Below are positions 57,364 through 64,000 of a stretch of 64,000 bases of DNA, piece after piece. This DNA is from Corynebacterium jeikeium (lineage in GTDB: Bacteria; Actinomycetota; Actinomycetes; Mycobacteriales; Mycobacteriaceae), in assembly GCF_000738265.1 (NCBI RefSeq), contig NZ_JFCQ01000029.1, forward strand, positions 248,001 through 312,000. Direction: 5' to 3'. The first letter of the stretch is position 1. Every line of letters starts with the position of its first letter. Both the position numbers and the translations under genes were made by a program. Below the pieces are notes generated by a model. It did no database searches and was not told where the DNA came from. It was given only the letters and a program-made list of their open reading frames with translations.

Positions 57364-58832
57364 ACCAGCTTCAGAGCCTTCTGGGAGCGATCCCACTGCT
57401 CGTTAAACAGGTTGGAGTCCTTGGACAGGCGGGTGCCGTAGGAAGGAATCATCTCCTTCAGCTTCGGAGCCCAGTCGGCGATGCGGTTGCCGAAGCAGCG
57501 CTCCAGAACCTCGAGCATTGCGGACGGTGCAATGGACGCACCCGGGGAAGCACCCATCAGGCCGGCGATGGTGCCGTCGTTGGAGTTGATCAGCGCGGTG
57601 CCGAACTCCAGGGAGCCGAACTTCGGGGCGCCGATCGGCTTGATGACCTGCACGCGCTGGCCAGCGGTGACAAGCTCCCAATCCTCGGCACGTGCTTCCG
57701 GCATGTACTCGCGCAGGGATTCCACGCGGGCTGCCTGGTCCTTCAGCACCTCCTCGATGAGGTACTTCGTCAGGCCCATCTCCTGCACACCGACACCCAG
57801 GTAGGACGGGATGTTGCCCAGGCGCAGGGACTTGACCAGGTCCAGGTAGCTGCCCTTCTTCAGGAACTTCGGGGTCCAACCGGCGTAGGGGCCGAACAGC
57901 AGGCCCTTCTTGCCGTCGATCACGCGGGTATCCAGGTGCGGGACGGACATCGGCGGGGCGCCGACGGAAGCCTTGCCGTAGACCTTCGCCTGGTGCTGCT
58001 CCACCAGCTCCTGGTTGGTGCAGCGCAGCCACTGGCCGGAGACCGGGAAGCCACCGTAGCCCTTGATCTCCGGGATGCCGGACTTCTGCAGCAGCGGCAG
58101 AGCCATTCCGCCCGCGCCGACGAAGACGAAGTTGGCGGTGATCACGGAGGTGTCGCCCGTGTGCAGGTTCTTAGTGGTGATCTTCCACTTCGAGCCGTCG
58201 CGGTCGATGTTCTTGACCTCGTTGCCGTAGCGAATCTCAACGCCCTTCGCGGTCACGGCATCCAGGTACTGGCGGGTCAGAGCGCCGTAGTTGATGTCCG
58301 TGCCATCATCGAACCAGGAGATCGCGACCGGGTTGTTGAAGTCACGACCGCGAGCCATCAGCGGAAGGAACTCGGCGAACTTCTCGTCGGAGTCGCTGTA
58401 TTGCATGTTCGGGAACAGCGGGTGATCCTTCAGCGCGTCGTAGCGGGCCTTCAGGTAGTCGACCTGATCCATGCCCTGGGCAAAGGAGACGTGCGGCACC
58501 TTGTTGATGAACTCGGACGGGTCGCCCAGCACGTTCTGCTCCACCAGGTAGCTCCAGAACTGGCGGGAGACCTGGAACTTCTCGTTCACACCGACGGCCT
58601 TGGAAATGTCGATCTTTCCGTTGACCTCGGGGGTGTAGTTCAGCTCGCACAGTGCGGAGTGACCGGTGCCTGCGTTGTTCCACGGATCGGAGGATTCCGC
58701 ACCCGGGGTGTCCAGACGCTCGATGATCACCTGGCTCCAGTCTGGCTGCAGCTCCTTGAGCATGACGGACAGGGTGCTGGAAATAACACCAGCGCCGACT
58801 AGTGCTACATCCACAGAATCTTTGTTTGCCAC
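57360..58832 (-). CDS. mqo: Malate:quinone oxidoreductase
   Basis: A protein of 490 residues with an FAD-binding N-terminus ([17 protein letters not shown]) and the Mqo core ([46 protein letters not shown]). It is a membrane-peripheral enzyme oxidising malate to oxaloacetate and reducing menaquinone. The GTG start has GGAAGGA-like sequence about 12 nt upstream. The stop shares CTAG with selO. The order mqo-hydrolase-mtr is conserved in corynebacteria. Confidence 0.97.
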   Translation of the reverse strand: MANKDSVDVALVGAGVISSTLSVMLKELQPDWSQVIIERLDTPGAESSDPWNNAGTGHSALCELNYTPEVNGKIDISKAVGVNEKFQVSRQFWSYLVEQNVLGDPSEFINKVPHVSFAQGMDQVDYLKARYDALKDHPLFPNMQYSDSDEKFAEFLPLMARGRDFNNPVAISWFDDGTDINYGALTRQYLDAVTAKGVEIRYGNEVKNIDRDGSKWKITTKNLHTGDTSVITANFVFVGAGGMALPLLQKSGIPEIKGYGGFPVSGQWLRCTNQELVEQHQAKVYGKASVGAPPMSVPHLDTRVIDGKKGLLFGPYAGWTPKFLKKGSYLDLVKSLRLGNIPSYLGVGVQEMGLTKYLIEEVLKDQAARVESLREYMPEARAEDWELVTAGQRVQVIKPIGAPKFGSLEFGTALINSNDGTIAGLMGASPGASIAPSAMLEVLERCFGNRIADWAPKLKEMIPSYGTRLSKDSNLFNEQWDRSQKALKLV

Positions 58833-58946
58833 TATGTATTCATTCCTTCGGAGGAAAAGTCAGATCTTTGTTGCTTCACATTTACTCTACGCCTGTAGCT
58901 CTATGTTTCAACGCTATTTCGCCCCACGTGGCGCTAGCATGAGGGC

Positions 58947-59990
58947 ATGTCTACCAGTCCCGCGCTCCCTTCTTCCGCCGCCGACCTCGATTTTTTGCCC
59001 GATGAGCTGGGCGAAGGCTTCGGCCACTGCTTCCTCGAGTTGGGCGACGATCCGGACGGCGAGTCCCCCATTCGTTGCACTCTGGTGCGTTACTGCCCCA
59101 CCGTGCCGGACGATTCCTTTTTCGCCCGCCCCGCCATGCTTTTCGTCCACGGAATGACCGACTATTTCTTCCAGGATCACGTCGCCCGCCATTTCCACGA
59201 CCGCGGCTATGCCGTTTACGGCCTCGACCTTCGCAAGTGCGGTCGTTCCTGGCGCGAGGGCCAGACCTGGCACCACGTCAGCGACCAGTCTCTCTACGAC
59301 GTCGACCTCACCACCGCCACGTCGTTGCTCGCCGCCGCCCACGGTGCGGTGGTTCCTGTGGGGCACTCGACCGGCGGGTTGGACGTCACGATGTGGGCTC
59401 ATCGCCTTTTTGACGCCAACTCCCCCCTCCACAGTTCCATCGCCGCTATCGTCTTGAACTCCCCGTGGTTTGGCCTGCAGTTCAACCCGGCCGTCCGCTT
59501 CGTCATTAATCGCGTTCTGCCGATCGTTCACAAACTGAAGCCCAACATGCTGCTGCCCGGCGGAATCAACCCGGTCTATGGCCAATCCCTGCACGTCACC
59601 GAGGCTGGCGAGTGGAACTACAACCTGCGCCTCAAGCCACTGGAGCCGCGCCCCAAATATCTGCAGTGGCTCCTGGGCGTGGCCCGCGAGATCCGCCGAC
59701 TGCACTCCGGCAAGGGAGACACGGGCGTGCCCACGCTGATCCTCACCAGCCACACCCACCACTTCTCCAAACGCCTCTCCCGCCAGTCCTACAACGCCGA
59801 CCTGATTCTCATGCCCAGCCAGATGTGGCAGCAGGCTTCCAACGCCTCCTCGCTGTCCACCACCATCGTCATCGAGGGCGCGCTACACGACGTGTTTCTC
59901 TCCCGCCCCAAGGTCCGCAACCGCGCCTTCGCCGCCACCGACAAGTGGCTTAGCGACGTTTTCAAAGAAAGGAAGATCCACCGTGCCTGA
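58947..59990 (+). CDS. Alpha/beta hydrolase of the serine-aminopeptidase/lysophospholipase type
   Basis: A protein of 347 residues. The oxyanion motif is FVHGMTDYFF (67-76), the nucleophile Ser141 in GHSTGGLD, and a candidate His314 in EGALHDVF. It is cytoplasmic (no signal). Homologues in this position act as lipases or esterases, but the substrate is unknown. Relatives I recall have an Asp in a VLDV-like stretch before the helix that here reads LILM (286-289), so the acid residue is unclear. TAGCAT (58935-58940) ends 6 nt before the ATG, so it is probably leaderless. The stop overlaps mtr by 8 nt. Confidence 0.85.
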   Translation: MSTSPALPSSAADLDFLPDELGEGFGHCFLELGDDPDGESPIRCTLVRYCPTVPDDSFFARPAMLFVHGMTDYFFQDHVARHFHDRGYAVYGLDLRKCGRSWREGQTWHHVSDQSLYDVDLTTATSLLAAAHGAVVPVGHSTGGLDVTMWAHRLFDANSPLHSSIAAIVLNSPWFGLQFNPAVRFVINRVLPIVHKLKPNMLLPGGINPVYGQSLHVTEAGEWNYNLRLKPLEPRPKYLQWLLGVAREIRRLHSGKGDTGVPTLILTSHTHHFSKRLSRQSYNADLILMPSQMWQQASNASSLSTTIVIEGALHDVFLSRPKVRNRAFAATDKWLSDVFKERKIHRA

Positions 59991-61353
59991 TTTCGACCTC
60001 ATCATCGTCGGCACCGGCTCTGGCAATTCCTTGCCCAGCCCCGCCAACGAGCATCAGAAGATCGCCATCGTGGAAAAGGGCACGTTCGGCGGAACCTGCA
60101 TCAACGTGGGCTGCATCCCGACCAAGATGTTCGTCCACACCGCCGACGTCGCCCGCAGTTTTTCCGAGGCCTCCCGCCTCAGCCTCACCGGCGAGCTCAA
60201 AAACGTCGATTGGAAGGGCATCCAACGCCGCGTCTTCGCAGATCGCATCGATCCCATCAGCGAAAGCGGCGCCGCCTACCGCGCGGGTGACGAGACCCCG
60301 AACATCACCCTCTTCGAAGGCACTGCCCGCTTCGTCGGCCCCCGCACCCTCCAGATCGACGACGGCCCCACCATCACCGGCACCAACATCGTGCTCGCCA
60401 CCGGCGGCCGCCCGCGCATCCACCCCGCCCTCGCCGACGTGCGCTATCGCACCAACGAGGACATTATGCGCCTCGATGAACTGCCCGAGTCCCTCATCGT
60501 CGTCGGCGGCGGCATCGTCGCCGTGGAGTTCGCCGCGATGTTCTCTGGCCTCGGCACGCAGGTCACGCTCATCAATCGCTCGGACAAGCTATTGCGGAAG
60601 CTGGACGCCGACGTCTCCGAAGCCTTCACCACCCAAGCCAAGCAGCAGTGGACGAACCACTTGGGGCGTACCATCACCTCCGCCGAAGAAACCGCCGACG
60701 GGCAGATCTGCCTCACCCTCGACGACGGAACCACCGTCACTGGCCAGGAGGTGTTGGTCGCGATGGGGCGGGTCAATAATTCGGACACGTTGGACTGTGA
60801 AAAGGGTGGCGTCAACACCAAAGAAAACGGCCGAATCGAGGTCGACGAATACGGTCGCACCAGCGCTGAAGGTGTGTGGGCGCTGGGCGATGCGTGCAAC
60901 GACTTCGAGCTCAAGCACGTCGCCAACGCCGAGGCACGCGTGGTGGCGCATAACCTGGCGCACCCCGATGACCTGCGGAAGTTTAACCACGACGTGGTGC
61001 CCAGCGGTGTGTTCACGCACCCGCAGATCGGCGTGGTGGGTATGACCGAGGCCGAAGCCCGCGCGACTGACCGCCCCATCGCCGTAAAGATCCAAAAGTA
61101 CGGCGACGTGGCCTACGGCTGGGCAATGGAAGACACCACTGGTTTCTGCAAGGTCATTGCAGACCGCAGCACCGGCGAGATTCTCGGCGCGCACATCATC
61201 GGCCCGGAAGCCAGCTCGCTGATTCAGTGCTTCGTCACCGCCATGACCTTCGGCATCACTGCACGCGATTTCGCCGAAAAGCAGTATTGGCCCCACCCTG
61301 CTCTGACAGAATTGGTCGAGAACGCCCTGCTGGGGTTAGATCTCGAAAACTAA
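59983..61353 (+). CDS. mtr: Mycothione reductase
   Basis: A protein of 456 residues of the pyridine nucleotide-disulfide reductase family. It has an FAD motif VGTGSGNSL, redox pair Cys39/Cys44 in GGTCINVGCIPTK, NAD(P) motif VVGGGIVAVEFAAMF and C-terminal HPALTELVE with the active His-Glu. The GSGNSL pattern and genus indicate reduction of mycothiol disulfide, the corynebacterial glutathione substitute. The GTG start lies inside the hydrolase 3' end (8-nt overlap), AAAGGAAG upstream. Confidence 0.95.
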   Translation: MPDFDLIIVGTGSGNSLPSPANEHQKIAIVEKGTFGGTCINVGCIPTKMFVHTADVARSFSEASRLSLTGELKNVDWKGIQRRVFADRIDPISESGAAYRAGDETPNITLFEGTARFVGPRTLQIDDGPTITGTNIVLATGGRPRIHPALADVRYRTNEDIMRLDELPESLIVVGGGIVAVEFAAMFSGLGTQVTLINRSDKLLRKLDADVSEAFTTQAKQQWTNHLGRTITSAEETADGQICLTLDDGTTVTGQEVLVAMGRVNNSDTLDCEKGGVNTKENGRIEVDEYGRTSAEGVWALGDACNDFELKHVANAEARVVAHNLAHPDDLRKFNHDVVPSGVFTHPQIGVVGMTEAEARATDRPIAVKIQKYGDVAYGWAMEDTTGFCKVIADRSTGEILGAHIIGPEASSLIQCFVTAMTFGITARDFAEKQYWPHPALTELVENALLGLDLEN

Positions 61354-61369
61354 CGAAGGAGCCTTCGCC

Positions 61370-62191
61370 ATGTTCGCAGTCGTCACTGGAGCCGCCTCGG
61401 GAATCGGTCGGGAGGTAGCACTGCAACTGGCAGAACGGGGCTATGCAGTCGCCATCAGCGACCGCGACGAGAAAGGACTCGCCTCCACCGCCAGTGACAT
61501 CTCCACTCGTGACGGCACCGTCGCCGATCAGCGCACTGTCGACGTCACTGACGTGGATGCTGTAAAGGCCTGGGCGGAGGACATCATTGCCGCCCACGGC
61601 ATTCCCGACCAGGTGCACCACGTGGCTGGCATTGCCATCTGGGGCGACGTGCGAACGATGCCGCACGAGAAATGGCAGCGCGTGATCGACGTGAACCTGA
61701 TGGGGTCCGTGCACATGGTGGAGGCCTTCGCACCGGGGCTCATGGAACGCGGCGAGGGGCGCCGGAAGTTCGTGTTCGTCTCCTCCGCCGCCGGCATCAT
61801 CGGGCTGCCGTGGCACGCGGCGTATTCCGCCTCCAAGGGTGGTGTACTTGGCATGTGCGAGGTGCTGCGCTTCGACCTGGCCCCTTACGGCGTGGACGTG
61901 CACGCCGTTGCCCCCGGCGCGGTGGACACTCCCCTGGTACGCACCATTGACATCCACGGCGTGGATCGCTCCAAGAAGCGCATACAGAAAGCAACGGCAC
62001 TGTTCCAGGGCCACGCCGTAACCCCCGCCAAGGCTGCTCAAAAAATTTTGAAGGGCGTGGACAAGGGCAAGTACCTCATCAACACCAGCCCCGACATTCC
62101 TGTTGCCCGCTGGGCGCAGGTCAACGCCCCCTGGGCCTACAAGGGCGTGATGAAAGCGCTTAACGCTGGGTTCCGATGGGCGTCAAAGTAA
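61370..62191 (+). CDS. Short-chain dehydrogenase/reductase
   Basis: A protein of 273 residues. It has the Rossmann TGAASGIG (6-13), Ser138/139 in FVSSA, catalytic Tyr152-x3-Lys156 in YSASKGG, and the Asp after beta-2 (ISDRDEKG) suggests NAD(H) preference. It lies 16 nt after mtr with a GAAGGAG ribosome site, so it is part of the hydrolase-mtr operon. Substrate is unknown. The codons for AQKIL include an A6T4 run (62040-62049). The stop overlaps the DUF1648 gene by 9 bp. Confidence 0.92.
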   Translation: MFAVVTGAASGIGREVALQLAERGYAVAISDRDEKGLASTASDISTRDGTVADQRTVDVTDVDAVKAWAEDIIAAHGIPDQVHHVAGIAIWGDVRTMPHEKWQRVIDVNLMGSVHMVEAFAPGLMERGEGRRKFVFVSSAAGIIGLPWHAAYSASKGGVLGMCEVLRFDLAPYGVDVHAVAPGAVDTPLVRTIDIHGVDRSKKRIQKATALFQGHAVTPAKAAQKILKGVDKGKYLINTSPDIPVARWAQVNAPWAYKGVMKALNAGFRWASK

Positions 62192-63262
62192 GAAGGGCAA
62201 CGAGATTGAAGCGAGCAGCACGAGCGCAACAAAAGCGAGGAACGCCTTGCCCTGCCAGTGGGCGTAGTTGAAGTCCACCCCCACCCCGTGGCGCTTGTCG
62301 ACCATCACGGCCGGGTCGTCCGGGTTGTGGTAAAACATGCCCCACTTGTAGTGCTCGTCGTTGTCCCGGCCCTCGCCGCTCGTGTTCGCTAGCGCGGACT
62401 GCTTCCTCGCCAGCGCCACGACCATGGCCAGACAAACCGCAAACACGAGCACGAGCGAACCGATTATGGCCGGAGCCACCCAGTCCGTGTGCAGCACGGT
62501 CACAACCTGCAGGCTAGCGAGCAAGATGGCCACCGCAACGTTCATCACCGCCAGCCACATCGCCGTATGACGCCAAACAATCTTCTGCGAAACCTTCCCC
62601 CGCAGCGACGTATCCGCTCGGGCCGGCACGCTAACGCGCAACAATGCGACCGTAATCAGCGCAAAAAGCAGCACCATTCCCACACCAAAGAACGTCGGGA
62701 AGAACACCGAACCCACAGATTTGCTATCCCAGCTATCCGGTTCGAAACCACTGCCGAAGTGAGTGGCGAAGCGCTCGGGAATATCACCCCACCGCGCGGC
62801 CACGTACCCGGCCGCGACGGCGAGCACAGCCAGCGCTGCCCAGGTGAAGGCCCATGCACGTTGCGGAGATGTGTCCTCTACCGGCGTGATCTCCCCGGCC
62901 ACCACCGTACGCACGCCGTCGAACCAGCCTTCCCGCTGCTTGGCCTCGCGTATTGGCTTCCCGGCCTGGTTGAGATTCCACATAAAGAAGCCCACCGGTA
63001 CGAGGGGCAGCATTGCGCCAACCACTGGCACCACAGCGGCCGGTATCGCCAGCAGCGCAGAAACCACAGCCGCCGCAACCTGGCGTTTAAGGAACGTACC
63101 CTCTTGTCGCCGCACAACATCGTCGCCCCAATGCGTCTCCGGCACGCGCACGCCCAACCGAACACCCGGCGACGACAGCTTCGGCGTGTACACCAGGATC
63201 AGCCCTACAAGCAGCGCTGTTACGCAGAACACGCCTGCAAGGAATGGATCGAATGCAATCAT
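62183..63262 (-). CDS. DUF1648/DUF5808 integral membrane protein
   Basis: A protein of 359 residues with about eight membrane segments. A central DUF1648 region has IPERFATHFGSGFEPDSWDSKS, and the C-terminal DUF5808 motif has HYKWGMFYHNPDDPAVMVDKR, both standard for this family. The role is unknown; related proteins are paired with GntR regulators of the YtrA type. The ATG lies 10 nt after the gntR stop, so the two form an operon. Confidence 0.88.
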   Translation of the reverse strand: MIAFDPFLAGVFCVTALLVGLILVYTPKLSSPGVRLGVRVPETHWGDDVVRRQEGTFLKRQVAAAVVSALLAIPAAVVPVVGAMLPLVPVGFFMWNLNQAGKPIREAKQREGWFDGVRTVVAGEITPVEDTSPQRAWAFTWAALAVLAVAAGYVAARWGDIPERFATHFGSGFEPDSWDSKSVGSVFFPTFFGVGMVLLFALITVALLRVSVPARADTSLRGKVSQKIVWRHTAMWLAVMNVAVAILLASLQVVTVLHTDWVAPAIIGSLVLVFAVCLAMVVALARKQSALANTSGEGRDNDEHYKWGMFYHNPDDPAVMVDKRHGVGVDFNYAHWQGKAFLAFVALVLLASISLPFLL

Positions 63263-63272
63263 GATGGTTCTC

Positions 63273-63644
63273 CTATTCCCACTTCACCGCGAGGTCTTCA
63301 ACCGTCGCGGAAATGTCGTCTGCATTGAAGCCTTGCGCGAGCGCCCGCCACACCGTGGCTCGCAGATCCTCGCGCAGCCGTTCGCGCTGTTGCGCGCTAG
63401 GCCGCTTAGGCCGCGTAATCACGGTGCCCGATCGCGCCGCCGTGAGCACTAGCCCGTCTTCTTGTAGCTGGTCGTATGCCTTCTTGACTGTTGCGGGATT
63501 GACGCCATATTCCACCGCCAACCGCCTCACCGAAGGCAAGGGTTGTCCGTCTTGCAGTTCGCCGGAAATAATCCCCGCCACGATTCCGTCGTGGATCTGT
63601 TGAGCGATCGGCACGGGCGAGTCGGGCTCCACGATGAGATACAT
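63273..63644 (-). CDS. GntR-family regulator, YtrA subfamily
   Basis: A protein of 123 residues with the GntR winged helix (about 10-75, SVRRLAVEYGVNPATVKKAYDQLQEDGLV) and a short C-terminal helical tail instead of a ligand domain, the YtrA pattern. It probably represses its own operon with the DUF1648 protein. ATG 63644 is chosen because AAGGAGG lies 11 nt upstream; the longer frame to 63797 runs through the operator. It is divergent from the gene at the window end. Confidence 0.9.
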   Translation of the reverse strand: MYLIVEPDSPVPIAQQIHDGIVAGIISGELQDGQPLPSVRRLAVEYGVNPATVKKAYDQLQEDGLVLTAARSGTVITRPKRPSAQQRERLREDLRATVWRALAQGFNADDISATVEDLAVKWE

Positions 63645-63670
63645 GGGACGAGAACCTCCTTCAGAATCTG

Positions 63671-63713
63671 TACTGCCGACAGTAGCACAACCTGTATCAC
63701 TACAAGCAATACA
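63671..63713. promoter_or_regulatory. Candidate GntR operator (two inverted repeats)
   Basis: TACTG-ccga-CAGTA (63671-63684) is a 5-bp inverted repeat. TGTAT and ATACA (63693-63697 and 63709-63713) form a second, 21-bp imperfect palindrome. YtrA-type regulators usually bind such spaced inverted repeats upstream of their own gene. Both lie within 70 bp of the gntR start. The divergent gene's promoter is probably further right. Confidence 0.45.
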
Positions 63714-63859
63714 AAGGAATCTGCTAGCCCGCTGTTCGATTTTTCTAGCTTCTACGCAAGGGGGTTGTCCGGGGCGGTTTATATACTGCACGCACAAGCC
63801 GGAAAAATTTTTTGGCTACACCACAAAACCACCTACGAACAGGCAAGAGGGGAAAGACC

Positions 63860-64000
63860 ATGTTCGAGCATTCCACCACCACACCCTGCTGGCGCATCAC
63901 CGACCCAAACGACCCACTCAGCGCCGCAGCGTGCGAAGTAAACCGCGGGCACGTAAACCTCGCCGTGGCCTGCACGCCCGAGATGGACGAGTGCGTCATC
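63860..64000 (+). CDS. Unrecognised protein, 5' part only
   Basis: An open frame of 47 codons running off the window end (MFEHSTTTPCWRITDPNDPL... CTPEMDECVI). AGAGGGGAAAG lies 4-8 nt before the ATG, so translation is credible. Nothing in the visible part identifies a family; four Cys and an acidic bias are the only notes. It is divergent from the GntR operon with a 215-bp spacer holding the operator and an A5T6 run (63803-63813). Confidence 0.6.
   Translation, partial: MFEHSTTTPCWRITDPNDPLSAAACEVNRGHVNLAVACTPEMDECVI

Overview
The window looks like a stretch of core chromosome from a Corynebacterium. The DNA is G+C-rich. It carries mycothione reductase, a DivS-like SOS protein beside LexA, ClgR with PspA, a PAC2-family protein, ThyX and other actinobacterial families. 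The gene order (oxyR, hrpA, nrdR, divS, lexA, sugR ... recA, recX ... ftsK, rnj, dapA, thyX, dapB, pnp, rpsO, ribF, truB ... rbfA, infB, nusA, rimP ... proS ... mqo, mtr) follows the order I recall from C. glutamicum, with blocks missing. The missing blocks are the fru/pts genes beside sugR and the gluABCD genes beside recX. This, together with an inserted secreted ceramidase, would fit a lipophilic, host-associated species of the C. jeikeium/urealyticum type. The species assignment is inference. I see no rRNA, tRNA, insertion sequence, prophage or CRISPR array.

Layout. 0-11 kb: PAC2 protein, Ski2-like helicase, OxyR, Tat-exported neutral ceramidase, HrpA helicase. 11-16 kb: NrdR, DivS, a cluster of SOS boxes, LexA, SugR, HflX. 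15-24 kb: cysteine-tailed hypothetical, DapF, MiaA, DUF349 protein, Rv2732c-like membrane protein, MiaB, RecX, RecA. 24-30 kb: DUF3046 protein, biotin uptake genes bioYMN behind a BioQ-like operator, PspA, ClgR, PncC, PgsA, and TerC behind a manganese riboswitch. 30-42 kb: FtsK, TIGR03085 protein, RNase J, DapA, ThyX, DapB, PNPase, S15, RibF. 42-46 kb: TruB, phosphopantetheinyl transferase, metallophosphoesterase, MATE exporter. 46-52 kb: RbfA, IF-2, YlxR, NusA, RimP. 52-64 kb: Tat lipoprotein, ProS, YaaA, CobA, SelO, Mqo, hydrolase, mycothione reductase, SDR, DUF1648 protein with its GntR regulator, and an unrecognised gene cut by the window end.

How the parts relate. LexA, DivS and RecA share SOS boxes. 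OxyR, NrdR, mycothione reductase, YaaA and the Mn-switched TerC belong to redox and metal homeostasis. DapA, DapB and DapF serve lysine and peptidoglycan synthesis. RNase J and PNPase are RNA-decay partners, and both carry low-complexity RG/Asn-rich segments. RimP, NusA, YlxR, IF-2, RbfA, S15, TruB, MiaA and MiaB form a translation set.

Two architectural features recur. About twenty start codons have a TANNNT box 6-8 nt upstream and no Shine-Dalgarno, which suggests leaderless mRNAs. Seven of eleven convergent gene pairs overlap by exactly 4 bp. The strongest single non-coding find is the yybP-ykoY-type riboswitch of terC, whose 3' strand can pair either with the aptamer's P1 or with the terC Shine-Dalgarno. 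I did not find a clearly new multi-gene system. The less-explained items are the cysteine-tailed protein at 15.7 kb, the Thr-for-Ser ceramidase, the recurring A-tract/T-tract motifs and the abutting divergent promoters.
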